From: a virus
Virus record (IMG/VR): IMGVR_UViG_3300006163_000006
Span: 1-49,524 of that record
Direction: 5' to 3' (one strand)
DNA: 49,524 nucleotides
Positions 30,276 to 37,493 of this stretch are shown here, in pieces. The notes below the pieces were generated by a model. That model saw only the letters and a list, made by a program, of their open reading frames with translations. It was not told the origin of the DNA and made no database searches. A program made the position numbers and the translations under genes. Positions within the stretch are counted from its first letter, which is position 1. Each line of letters begins with the position of its first letter.

Positions 30276-30300
30276 GGTGGTTTCCTTCTCGGCCCTCGGC
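30276..30300 (-). promoter_or_regulatory. Leader hairpin and ribosome-binding site of the beta-barrel gene
   Basis: In the minus orientation the leader holds CGGCC-GAG-GGCCG (5-bp stem, 3-nt loop) followed by AAGGAAACC before the ATG. The hairpin may protect the 5' end of this transcript. Confidence 0.3.
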
Positions 30301-30320
30301 CGGTTGTTGGTGGCCTAGCC

Positions 30321-30349
30321 ATTATAGCCCAGCGCCACCAAGCCCGCAA
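30321..30349 (-). promoter_or_regulatory. Strong sigma-70 promoter, minus strand
   Basis: TTGCGG (30349-30344) and perfect TATAAT (30326-30321) are 17 nt apart on the minus strand. It lies in a 91-bp gap and drives the exported beta-barrel gene. Its -10 context matches the 24082 promoter (TATAATGGC in both). Confidence 0.8.
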
Positions 30350-30366
30350 CGGCAAAATTAGGCGCT

Positions 30367-30747
30367 TTAGCCGGGCGGCGGCGCGTAAGTGTCTACTAAC
30401 GTTTTTATGGGCCGGTAGACTGCCAGCGCCTCTGGACTGCTTTCTTTGACTTTGTACAATGCGTTCACCGCCGTGGCCAGTCGGTATAGATCGTGACGCA
30501 GCCTGCCTAAATCATTAGCGTTGGCCATTGCCACTACCTTTTCAAACATGATCTGTGCAGCGGCGTCCATGTCACCGGTGAACGTCAATTTACCCTCGCG
30601 CCACGTTAGTCGCGCCACTTCCTTATTCACATCTGCGTTGAAAACAAAACAATTCGGCGGAGTACTATTCCCGCTTATTGTTCCATGCTCTCCATTCTCT
30701 TTCGTTGTATGGAGGTCTTTTGACGTATCTAAAGGTGGCTTCTCCAT
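30367..30747 (-). CDS. Hypothetical protein
   Basis: 126 residues; AAGGAGATAGACC precedes the ATG. A polar, Thr/Glu-rich N-terminus precedes a beta segment (EVARLTWREGKLTFTGDMDA) and two helices (IMFEKVVAMANAND..., RHDLYRLATAVNALY). No family recognised. Last gene before the 30321 promoter gap. Confidence 0.6.
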   Translation of the reverse strand: MEKPPLDTSKDLHTTKENGEHGTISGNSTPPNCFVFNADVNKEVARLTWREGKLTFTGDMDAAAQIMFEKVVAMANANDLGRLRHDLYRLATAVNALYKVKESSPEALAVYRPIKTLVDTYAPPPG

Positions 30748-31099
30748 GGTCTATCTCCTTGGTCGTAATGGTTTGCGTAATCGGCGACGCCGCGCCTGGA
30801 TCAAACGTTATGGACTCTTCCATGACCATGCGCGTATATCGCCGTCTATCGGGCGGGTACGGCTTCATCATCTCGACACAGCGCTGCCCGTCACTAGCGA
30901 GCTGTTCGTACTTCGGCACAAACTCCCAGTTCTTACTAATCTTTTCAGTAAAGGTCATCATGGCGATTCGGTCTACGCCTTGACAAAGAATTGGCCGCTC
31001 CTCTCGCGCCGCCATGAAGAAGACCCATTCCGGCATACGCACAATGTCGCCCGGCTCCAGCGACATACAGATTCGTAGCAGATAGAACTGCGCGCTCAT
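30665..31099 (-). CDS. Hypothetical protein
   Basis: 144 residues from ATG 31099 (ATGA overlap). The core has YLLRICMSLEPGDIVRMPEW, RPILCQGVDRIAMMTFTEKI and SITFDPGAASPITQTIT. The pattern is of a beta-rich fold; no family recognised. The last 28 codons overlap the next gene in another frame. Confidence 0.55.
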   Translation of the reverse strand: MSAQFYLLRICMSLEPGDIVRMPEWVFFMAAREERPILCQGVDRIAMMTFTEKISKNWEFVPKYEQLASDGQRCVEMMKPYPPDRRRYTRMVMEESITFDPGAASPITQTITTKEIDHGEATFRYVKRPPYNEREWRAWNNKRE

Positions 31100-31467
31100 T
31101 TGGGCCAACCCCGCATAGTATCGGCCGCAATTTGCGGAGCATAAATTTCAATGCCTTCATCGGTCGAATGCATCCCCGGGAAACTCTTTTCGTAAGCTTT
31201 ATCCAGCGCTTCCGCTTCTTCAATTAATTGTTTTTGTAATTCTGCTAAGCTGAATATTCTTTTACGCAATAACAAGCCGATTAGGGCCGATTGTTCAACG
31301 CGCAATAAAATCAATTTATCCGAAAAATCCCGTATACTCTGCCCTTCCGGATCTTCAATGCGGCGCGTGCCGATCCATTTCCCCGTTATGATCATGCGCC
31401 ACTTGCATACTTTGTTTAACGCTGCTTGGCATTTATCGCTGAGCGCTTGCTTTTGTTGTTCGTTCAT
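31096..31467 (-). CDS. Helical hypothetical protein
   Basis: 123 residues from ATG 31467 (ATGA overlap). Mostly helical: SDKCQAALNKVCKWRM, DKLILLRVEQSALIGLLLRK, LAELQKQLIEEAEALDKAYE, then a short beta-like C-terminus (IEIYAPQIAADTMRG). No family recognised. Confidence 0.6.
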   Translation of the reverse strand: MNEQQKQALSDKCQAALNKVCKWRMIITGKWIGTRRIEDPEGQSIRDFSDKLILLRVEQSALIGLLLRKRIFSLAELQKQLIEEAEALDKAYEKSFPGMHSTDEGIEIYAPQIAADTMRGWPK

Positions 31468-31709
31468 TGCTGTGCCCTCTTCATGCGCGCCGCCCAGCGC
31501 CACGCGCGAGTGTCGTTGTTGAAACTGCCGCCTTCGTCCTGTACGCTGTTATCCACATGGCCACGGCGCATCCCATTGATGCGGATATACCGCGCCGGCT
31601 CAGTGCGCCCAATGGCGTGGGACATATTAAACCCCAGCTGCGCCACGAGGAGGCGTTGTTTCTGATGTTTGGTTCTGTGCTTCGAACTTCTGCGATTGTT
31701 GTTTGGCAT
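31464..31709 (-). CDS. Small very basic hypothetical protein
   Basis: 81 residues. Arg/Lys/His-rich start (MPNNNRRSSKHRTKHQKQRL), middle IGRTEPARYIRINGMRRGH. It ends in ATGA with the next gene. Could bind nucleic acid; no family recognised. Overlaps the next upstream gene by 83 nt. Confidence 0.5.
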   Translation of the reverse strand: MPNNNRRSSKHRTKHQKQRLLVAQLGFNMSHAIGRTEPARYIRINGMRRGHVDNSVQDEGGSFNNDTRAWRWAARMKRAQQ

Positions 31710-32004
31710 GATTCCACCTGTTGTAATTGAGTCGGGCTGCTTGCAGTGCTGTCTTTATGCGTCGCTCCAATGCGATGCAGGCTTCTTCCAAATCGTCCGC
31801 TTCCGTCAGGCTTAGGTGATCCTTATACTGGCGCAGCAACTTCGGCAACCATTTACGCGCCTTCGCCAGCTCGCCCAGCGCCGTACGATGCCGCGCCAGT
31901 TCGGCGGCGTGCGGATTGGTGCGATCCAGCGCGCGGTTATTTTTTGCTTTCACCTTGAACTCCACTGCCTTTACACTTCGGACAGCCGACGTGATGGCTG
32001 GCAT
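31627..32004 (-). CDS. Basic helical hypothetical protein
   Basis: 125 residues; AAAGGATTCAGCC precedes ATG 32004. Basic, helical (HRTALGELAKARKWLPKLLR, EACIALERRIKTALQAARLN). Its first 23 codons share DNA with the J-domain gene and its last 28 with the 31464 gene, so its ends are less certain than its core. Confidence 0.5.
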   Translation of the reverse strand: MPAITSAVRSVKAVEFKVKAKNNRALDRTNPHAAELARHRTALGELAKARKWLPKLLRQYKDHLSLTEADDLEEACIALERRIKTALQAARLNYNRWNHAKQQSQKFEAQNQTSETTPPRGAAGV

Positions 32005-32272
32005 GGCTGAATCCTTTCTTCAGACTGATCCATCCTTTACCGTCGCAGCGCTTGCACGGCGCCGCCTGCTTACACAGCAATAGCAGCTGCGCGTCGTACA
32101 GGCGCCGTTTCTTTTTGTCGCGCAGGATGGACCATGCTTCCGTCAGTTCCGCCATCTTGGTGGCGTCGCCGCCTTTGTCCGGGTGGTGGACGCGCGCTTT
32201 GCTGTAATACGCCGCTTTAATTTCCTCGGTCGTGGCTTTTGGCGCCACGTCGAGCACTGTGTAGTGCGTCAT
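31937..32272 (-). CDS. J-domain protein (DnaJ-like) with two CxxCxGxG motifs
   Basis: 111 residues. J domain in 1-60: YTVLDVAPKATTEEIKAAYY, HPD at 30-32, then AELTEAWSILRDKKKRRLYD. The C-terminus has CKRCDGKG (73-80) and CPKCKGSG (97-104), half of the zinc-finger set of full DnaJ. It should stimulate the host DnaK. No DnaK is encoded here, so it probably recruits the host chaperone for phage replication or assembly. ATGA overlap with the next upstream gene. Confidence 0.85.
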   Translation of the reverse strand: MTHYTVLDVAPKATTEEIKAAYYSKARVHHPDKGGDATKMAELTEAWSILRDKKKRRLYDAQLLLLCKQAAPCKRCDGKGWISLKKGFSHASHHVGCPKCKGSGVQGESKK

Positions 32273-32436
32273 CTCTTGTTCCCTGCGCTCTCCGCCATTT
32301 CATCCAGTTGCTGCGCCGCTTCCAGTGGTATGTACACGCTGCTCAGTTCGCAATGGCTGGACTCGCACCAGCAATTGTCGTCGGGCTCTATTATGAGCGG
32401 CTCGCGACAGATCGGGCAATAAACGTTGTTGTTCAT
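32269..32436 (-). CDS. Mini zinc-ribbon protein, copy 1
   Basis: 55 residues; both ends in ATGA overlaps. MNNNVYCPICREPLIIEPDD, then NCWCESSHCELSSVYIP, and LEAAQQLDEMAES. Cys ligands CxxC and CxCxxxxC. Paralogous to the 32433 gene by shared layout (C..C.E.L, CEL..V.IP, AA..L). Likely small metal-binding protein; target unknown. Confidence 0.65.
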   Translation of the reverse strand: MNNNVYCPICREPLIIEPDDNCWCESSHCELSSVYIPLEAAQQLDEMAESAGNKR

Positions 32437-32612
32437 TTATAAGTCCTCGCGAATTCACCTATATCGTGAAGTGATTTAGCTGCGTTCTTAGGTATCTGCA
32501 CCATGTACAGTTCGCAGCGTTCATCCAAGCAGACGAGGTCTTCGTTCTCCGTGCCTCGTAGCGCCATTAGTTGCTCGCCGCATAGAGCGCAGCAAATTGG
32601 ATCGTCGTTCAT
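32433..32612 (-). CDS. Mini zinc-ribbon protein, copy 2
   Basis: 59 residues; ATGA overlap at both ends. MNDDPICCALCGEQLMAL, then EDLVCLDERCELYMVQIPKN and AAKSLHDIGEF. Paralogue of the 32269 gene: both keep C..CxE.L near the N-terminus and CEL...V.IP in the centre. Probably arose by tandem duplication followed by divergence. Confidence 0.65.
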   Translation of the reverse strand: MNDDPICCALCGEQLMALRGTENEDLVCLDERCELYMVQIPKNAAKSLHDIGEFARTYK

Positions 32613-32884
32613 CGGTTGTGATCCTCGAATACGTGGTACACCAGCCCGCCTTCCCGCAGCTGGTAAGTATCGAGGTAGGTGAACTGGCCATCAAAGTTCA
32701 GTTCTTCACCTGTACCGCGCGTCGCTATGAGGCGTCCTTCCGTGTGGCTGCCAGAGTCATCGCACAGCGCGTACAGGCAAGGTTCGCGCTCGTTGACGCG
32801 GACGCAGAGAATCTTGGCGTCCACCGGCATCTCTATCCATTGGTAGGTGGCGCCGTTCAGTGGAAATCTCCAGATAACGCTCAT
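32609..32884 (-). CDS. DUF7352-like small protein
   Basis: 91 residues. RFPLNGATYQWIEMPVDAKI, LCVRVNEREPCLYALCDD, RLIATRGTGEELN and GGLVYHVFED match my recollection of DUF7352 phage proteins (small beta-barrel, unknown function). ATGA overlap with the next gene. Family name from memory, so moderately sure. Confidence 0.65.
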   Translation of the reverse strand: MSVIWRFPLNGATYQWIEMPVDAKILCVRVNEREPCLYALCDDSGSHTEGRLIATRGTGEELNFDGQFTYLDTYQLREGGLVYHVFEDHNR

Positions 32885-33315
32885 ACTTCCTCCACATAGA
32901 ACACGCCGTCGTCAGCTGCCCGGCCTTGCCGCGTTGCTACTTCTTTCATGCGCGCCGGCTTCAGCATTAAATAATCCACGCCTTCAAACATAATCTGCAC
33001 ATCCCAGTGGCTGTTTATATACGCCACCAATGCCGCACGCCGGGCTTCTGTATCTTGCAGCTCCGTTGTGTTGGCCCATGCGGCATGTTTCATGGCGGCG
33101 CCATCCAACGCGTTAAAGTCCAACTTCGTGCGGTGTCCCTCGTCCAACGCAAACGCCACGCGCAATAGATATTGTTGCGGGTCTTCTTCGGGTTTAAAGT
33201 CCATAGCTTTCTCCTGTAATGGCTCGCAGTCAATGCAGCCGTCCGGGTTGTTGTAATCTTCGGGCGCGTTTTCGCGGCAATAGTCCGGTTGTACGCAGCG
33301 TGTGTTCTCAGTCAC
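32881..33315 (-). CDS. Hypothetical protein with N-terminal Cys motif (GTG start)
   Basis: 144 residues; GTG at 33315 with GGAG upstream. The N-terminus has four Cys (CVQPDYC...GCIDC), possibly metal-binding. A helical acidic part and a C-terminal beta segment follow (WDVQIMFEGVDYLMLKPA). Overlaps the previous stop by 8 nt. No family recognised. Confidence 0.55.
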   Translation of the reverse strand: MTENTRCVQPDYCRENAPEDYNNPDGCIDCEPLQEKAMDFKPEEDPQQYLLRVAFALDEGHRTKLDFNALDGAAMKHAAWANTTELQDTEARRAALVAYINSHWDVQIMFEGVDYLMLKPARMKEVATRQGRAADDGVFYVEEV

Positions 33316-33892
33316 GTTTAGGCTCCGTTCCGTATTCCACGCGGCGCAGCGTGTTCATATGCAAGAACATGGCGTAATTGGCCGCGTCCACCCAGCGCTT
33401 GTCTTTGATGCAGGCGTTCAGCGCAGTCGTCAAGGCGCTATCCGCCATTAACTGCCAGCCGCTGCGATTCTCCTTCTCGCGTTTGTATTTCAATCGCGCC
33501 GCCATAATACGCACGAACAGCGCCAGCGTCTCATCGTCGCCGTGTTTGCCGCTCTTAGGATGCTGGCATAGCAACCATTCGCCGAACTCGTCCTGCTCGT
33601 AGCCAAGCCGGTCCAGCGTGGCGGCAGCGCGGGTATTCTCCACCTCCAGCTGTAGCAAATCCTTGCGCATGTTCTCCACCATCTTTTCCGTGGTGTTCTT
33701 TAGCAGCAATTCAATCTCCAACTGCTTCTTGGCGTCGCTGGCTTCCATAGCGCGCTTCTCCAGCACTAGCGCCACGCCGGCCAATACTTCCATCGCACCG
33801 ATTATCTCACCGGAGACGCTGGCGTCCCTGAATTCTGCCGCTATCTTAAACAGTTGTTCGCTGAGGAATTTACTTTCTTCTATTGAGCTCAT
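33308..33892 (-). CDS. Helical hypothetical protein
   Basis: 194 residues, almost all helical: KFLSEQLFKIAAEFRDASVS, DAKKQLEIELLLKNTTEKMV, then LALFVRIMAARLKYKREKEN and RWVDAANYAMFLHMNTLRRV. The C-terminal phrase is common at the ends of phage nucleotide-metabolism-type proteins, but no catalytic motif is seen. ATGA overlap with the upstream gene. Confidence 0.55.
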   Translation of the reverse strand: MSSIEESKFLSEQLFKIAAEFRDASVSGEIIGAMEVLAGVALVLEKRAMEASDAKKQLEIELLLKNTTEKMVENMRKDLLQLEVENTRAAATLDRLGYEQDEFGEWLLCQHPKSGKHGDDETLALFVRIMAARLKYKREKENRSGWQLMADSALTTALNACIKDKRWVDAANYAMFLHMNTLRRVEYGTEPKRD

Positions 33893-34287
33893 TGCTGTTT
33901 CCCTTTTCTGTACCCGAATACCATCAGGTCCGGCTCTTGGCCGTCGTTGTAGATACGCTTCGCCAACTTCGCTATGTCCCGCTTCGGTACGCTATCGCCG
34001 GATTGTTCCTGCACACGTTTGGCGCTGGCCAGTGCAATCTCCTCCGCTCTTCGCGGCGTTAGCGTTATCCACACGCGCTGCCCGTTGTGCGGCGTGTAGT
34101 CGTAGCGGCGTTCATCGCGGTTGAACTGCGTATGACTGAGCGTTGCTTCTCCGCAGCTCGGACACACTATCGTGAATGCTGTCACTCCGTCGCGGCTGTT
34201 GTAGATGCGCTCGCGGTGGCCGCAGCCAGCAGTCGTGCAGGCGTACCACATCAAACAAAACGCTTCTGCATGGTCATATTTAGTCAT
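33889..34287 (-). CDS. Hypothetical protein with a zinc-finger-like CxC pair
   Basis: 132 residues from ATG 34287 (ATGA overlap); the longer ORF start is rejected. YACTTAGCGHRE and IVCPSCGEATLS give four Cys spaced as a zinc ribbon (about residues 18-55). A basic C-terminal half follows (RVWITLTPRRAEEIALASAK, IAKLAKRIYND). Possibly nucleic-acid-binding. Confidence 0.6.
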   Translation of the reverse strand: MTKYDHAEAFCLMWYACTTAGCGHRERIYNSRDGVTAFTIVCPSCGEATLSHTQFNRDERRYDYTPHNGQRVWITLTPRRAEEIALASAKRVQEQSGDSVPKRDIAKLAKRIYNDGQEPDLMVFGYRKGKQQ

Positions 34288-34700
34288 TCTGCACCTGTCA
34301 TGTAACGGCTGCGCAGAAACGCCAACATGTGTTCGCGTATTTCTGCCAGCGTTTCGATATGCGGTTTGTCCCACGTATAGAATACGAACAATCCATTATT
34401 GCCGACCGTGCTATGCGTATAACGCGCGTCCATGCGGTACATCGTACCCGCTGGTATGCCAAATATTTGGCCACGATAATTCAGCAGCTGCCCGGCGTCG
34501 TTGATCAACACCATTCCGTACGTGGTCTTAAAGTCGGACGTGTTGTCAATATGCTCGCCGACCGGTTTCTCGGTGGCCCACATGTCTTTAACGATGCGCG
34601 TCGGCAACCACTCCGGGTCTATTTTCACTGTGCTCCCCAGTCTGCGAATGGCGGGCACCAATTCTGCAGGCATATAGAACTGTTGCACTTCAATGTCCAT
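34284..34700 (-). CDS. HxD...H protein, cupin/2OG-oxygenase-like (uncertain)
   Basis: 138 residues. GEHIDNTSDFKTTYGMVLIN has HxD. A double-stranded beta-helix-like run follows (GQLLNYRGQIFGIPAGTMYR), then RYTHSTVGNNGLFVFYTWD with a second His. This layout is that of non-haem iron/2-oxoglutarate oxygenases or cupins. No conserved distal Arg is obvious, so catalysis is uncertain. It is far (22 kb) from the DNA-modification genes, so a link is speculative. Confidence 0.45.
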   Translation of the reverse strand: MDIEVQQFYMPAELVPAIRRLGSTVKIDPEWLPTRIVKDMWATEKPVGEHIDNTSDFKTTYGMVLINDAGQLLNYRGQIFGIPAGTMYRMDARYTHSTVGNNGLFVFYTWDKPHIETLAEIREHMLAFLRSRYMTGAE

Positions 34701-35019
34701 CGCCGCCCTCCCGGCTTTCCAGCCTGCCGTCCGGAGTGGTATGAAACGGCATTTGCCCTTCCACCTTCTTGGCGACGCCAGCTTTATATTTCAGGTTCTC
34801 GTAGACGCTGCTGAACCAGATATACAACATGGCGCCAATCGCCCAGCACAGCCCGCCGCCGAGGCCGAATAGTACGACTGTGATAATAACCATGTCCCGA
34901 ATATGATCCGGTATCTTAAAGAAGAACCAGACGATGACCCAGAACACGCCGTACACAAACGCGCCCGTCGCCACTATTTGCAGCGCCGTAATGCTGATGG
35001 TTTTCAGTATCAGTTTCAT
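34690..35019 (-). CDS. Membrane protein with two transmembrane helices
   Basis: 109 residues from ATG 35019 (TGATG contact with the upstream stop). Hydrophobic segments ITALQIVATGAFVYGVFWVI and IITVVLFGLGGGLCWAIGAM are separated by FKIPDHIRDM, then a cytoplasmic-looking tail (YENLKYKAGVAKKVEGQMPF). Likely inner-membrane. No family recognised. Confidence 0.6.
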   Translation of the reverse strand: MKLILKTISITALQIVATGAFVYGVFWVIVWFFFKIPDHIRDMVIITVVLFGLGGGLCWAIGAMLYIWFSSVYENLKYKAGVAKKVEGQMPFHTTPDGRLESREGGDGH

Positions 35020-35183
35020 CACGCGCCCTCCACAATCAATTCGGCATTGCAATACGTCTTTTCGTCCTCCGGCAAGTAGAACATTGCCTTAACCGCCTCT
35101 TCCGCCTTCTCCTCGCTGCTGGCCGTCACCATTTCCTCATGCTGGCCATTACCCGTTGACCACGTCACGCGATAAATGTTCAT
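35019..35183 (-). CDS. Small acidic hypothetical protein
   Basis: 54 residues: MNIYRVTWSTGNGQHEEMVT, then EEKAEEAVKAMFYLPEDEKT and a short beta C-terminus. ATGA overlap with the KGG gene. No family recognised. Confidence 0.5.
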   Translation of the reverse strand: MNIYRVTWSTGNGQHEEMVTASSEEKAEEAVKAMFYLPEDEKTYCNAELIVEGA

Positions 35184-35455
35184 TCACGTGCCCTCTTCTC
35201 CGCCGCTGCAATCCCGCCCTTACGCCCGGCTTCCGCTGCCTCCTCAGGTGTGAACTGGTGCGCCCGGCCCAGCTTATGGGACTTACGTCCGGCCGCCGCG
35301 CCCGTCTTGCTGTTATACTTATGCGCCTTGCCCATTGCGTGCGCCGCCTTACCGCCAGCACTGGCAATCGCTTTCTGCTTCTCCGGGTCCATGCCCGCGA
35401 AACCGCGCTTAGAACTTTCTTGGCTTTTCGGGTTTTGGTTTTCTTTCGTTGTCAT
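35180..35455 (-). CDS. KGG-repeat (general stress protein-like) protein
   Basis: 91 residues. RGFAGMDPEKQKAIASAGGK and AHQFTPEEAAEAGRKGGIAA match KGG/conidiation-specific-10-like repeats: GFAxMDPEKQ...AxxGGKA, ...EEAxEAGRKGG. Such proteins are small, basic and unstructured, linked to stress protection in bacteria; in phages their role is unknown. Overlaps the primase gene end by 47 nt. Confidence 0.75.
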   Translation of the reverse strand: MTTKENQNPKSQESSKRGFAGMDPEKQKAIASAGGKAAHAMGKAHKYNSKTGAAAGRKSHKLGRAHQFTPEEAAEAGRKGGIAAAEKRARE

Positions 35456-37493
35456 AGTATTTTCCTAGGTCAGCTAATGGTAACTTCGTGAATTTATCGC
35501 TGTTCCGTATTGCCCACAATCTTGTCTGTCCCGCTTCCGTCCGCGCTGGTATATTGCCCGCTGGTCGTGTAAAGCCCGCACGCTTTAATTCCCGCGCCAT
35601 TGCGTTCTGCGTGACCCGCGTCTTGCCCATTGGATCATATAGCAGCACCAGCTCTTCCGTCCGCCATAAGTCATACGGCAACTGCACACTGTCTATCTTC
35701 AATATCCCTTCCGGGTCTTCCTTCAACTTGCTCACCCAATTGCCCAGCTCGGACCTTCCCGTCCTTATCATTTCATCCTTGCTCTCCGTATACGGCGCCG
35801 GCGCACGCGGATCAAAACCCGTCAGGTCCAGATTTAATAAATGATGGAATAGCTGAGCTGGGCCGTGCCCATTTAACCACAAGCTATAAAGTTTGTAAAA
35901 TTCAAACGGTTTTGGCTCGCCGCTCACCTCGTGTACGAAAAATCTTCGGTCGCGGTCTTCAAGAAAGAAAGCATCGGGATGGTTGCTGGTAAAGTAGTAG
36001 TTTATGCGGTCCGGCATCTTGTAGGCTTTAATGTATTTCTGATCGATCGTTACCTCTTCCCGCGTTATCATGCCCTTTAAACGGTCCGTCATGCCGCGCT
36101 TATCGCCGCCGGTTATCTCCTCGCCCATGATAAACTGTTTGTCTTCCGCCCATGTGTTGCGGATGTTGTGCAGTTCTTGTTCCTCCAGCTCGGCAAAGTT
36201 CTCTCCATAGATGCGCTTCATGGTGTAGCCCACCAGCGACTTCCCCGTTCCATGATGGACGCCCCATAGAACAGCTGTGGTGAACATCTTAGTGCCCGGA
36301 TGCTGCAATGGATACGCCAGCCACTGCTGAAACCAGATACCCGCCTGCACGTCATGTTGAAATAAATATTCCATCAATTCCAGCCACGGCTTGATATCTC
36401 CCTTCTTCGGCTCCGTCGCCCATCCCTTCCACGTATTAAACTCATTCTGGTTGGTGACCTTCGGCTGCCCCGGCGCGTAGGTCATGCGTTCCACTTCCGC
36501 CCTTAGCGGCCACTTCAACCATTCTTGCGCCACGTTCTTCGTCACCGTCTTCGGCTTGCCATCCGCCGTTTCTATGACACGGCTGTAGTTCCTGTTCGCA
36601 TACAGCACTTCATAGAACATTCTGGCGGGTATTCTTTGCAGGGTGTCTAAGCGCAATACAAATCCAGGATCGCGCACTAGCAACACTTCCTCATTCATCT
36701 TGAACAGTTCGCGCTGCTGGCCCCATTGTTCCGCCGTGGCAATTAAATCCTTGAACGCGTCCACACCTTCCGCTACTATATAATCGTCCAAGCCTTGCTT
36801 GCCGCCGCCCTGCGCTGGCGGTAGCCGTACTATATAAGGTATGGCACCCAATTGACCCAGCGCCGCCGCCAGCGCATTCTCCGCCATGATCACATCCTTG
36901 TTGGTAATGGCGTCGCTGTCGTAGGCTATATATACGGTACGGTCTTTCCAGCTGAAGGAATCGAACTGCGGCAGCAGCGCCAGCTTGCTACGCATGGCTT
37001 TAAAACACCACACGCCGCCGAGGCCGATGGTGGGTATTTCATGCTTGCACGCGCACGCACTCTTAAGCTCGCCTTCCGTTATTACCAGCGGTATCTTCGG
37101 TTCGTCCGCTATTTCCTGCCAGTCAAAGTACGGCGGCATGTATAACTCGTTCACTGTCTTTGGCGGCTGGCCGTACTTCAGCGCCTTTTTATTGGTAACT
37201 GCGTCGAATCCTTTCTTGGTGGTCTCTAGATAACGGTATCGGTAGAAGCGCGTCAGCTTACCTGCTAACGAAAAGTATGGAATGCTGAAGCCAGCGGCAT
37301 GAGCGGTAAAGTCAGGGTGCGCGGTTTTAAATTCTGCGGCGGTAAACGGTTTGAATTTTAGCAACTTTGCGTCGCTGGTGTCTAACAGTGACTGGTTGAG
37401 CTTGTGTTGCATGGCCAGTTTTACCTGCCCATTCTGTTTTAGAAGAGCTGAGCTATTGCTTGCGGGAAAAGGAACAACGGAGTTCTCAGACAT
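35409..37493 (-). CDS. Primase-helicase (TOPRIM-like plus D5/DUF5906-type helicase)
   Basis: 694 residues. The N-terminal half contains a TOPRIM-like primase fold (DUF3854-like): LVITEGELK (136-144), YIAYDSDA (188-195) and GLDDY. The C-terminal half is a superfamily 3-type phage helicase: Walker A GVHHGTGKSL (411-420), Walker B-like KQFIMGEEITGG, FTSNHPDAFFLEDRDRRFFV. It primes and unwinds the genome; as first minus-strand gene after the switch region it should be among the earliest made. AAGGCGCGAGATACG precedes the ATG. Confidence 0.88.
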   Translation of the reverse strand: MSENSVVPFPASNSSALLKQNGQVKLAMQHKLNQSLLDTSDAKLLKFKPFTAAEFKTAHPDFTAHAAGFSIPYFSLAGKLTRFYRYRYLETTKKGFDAVTNKKALKYGQPPKTVNELYMPPYFDWQEIADEPKIPLVITEGELKSACACKHEIPTIGLGGVWCFKAMRSKLALLPQFDSFSWKDRTVYIAYDSDAITNKDVIMAENALAAALGQLGAIPYIVRLPPAQGGGKQGLDDYIVAEGVDAFKDLIATAEQWGQQRELFKMNEEVLLVRDPGFVLRLDTLQRIPARMFYEVLYANRNYSRVIETADGKPKTVTKNVAQEWLKWPLRAEVERMTYAPGQPKVTNQNEFNTWKGWATEPKKGDIKPWLELMEYLFQHDVQAGIWFQQWLAYPLQHPGTKMFTTAVLWGVHHGTGKSLVGYTMKRIYGENFAELEEQELHNIRNTWAEDKQFIMGEEITGGDKRGMTDRLKGMITREEVTIDQKYIKAYKMPDRINYYFTSNHPDAFFLEDRDRRFFVHEVSGEPKPFEFYKLYSLWLNGHGPAQLFHHLLNLDLTGFDPRAPAPYTESKDEMIRTGRSELGNWVSKLKEDPEGILKIDSVQLPYDLWRTEELVLLYDPMGKTRVTQNAMARELKRAGFTRPAGNIPARTEAGQTRLWAIRNSDKFTKLPLADLGKYYDNERKPKPEKPRKF

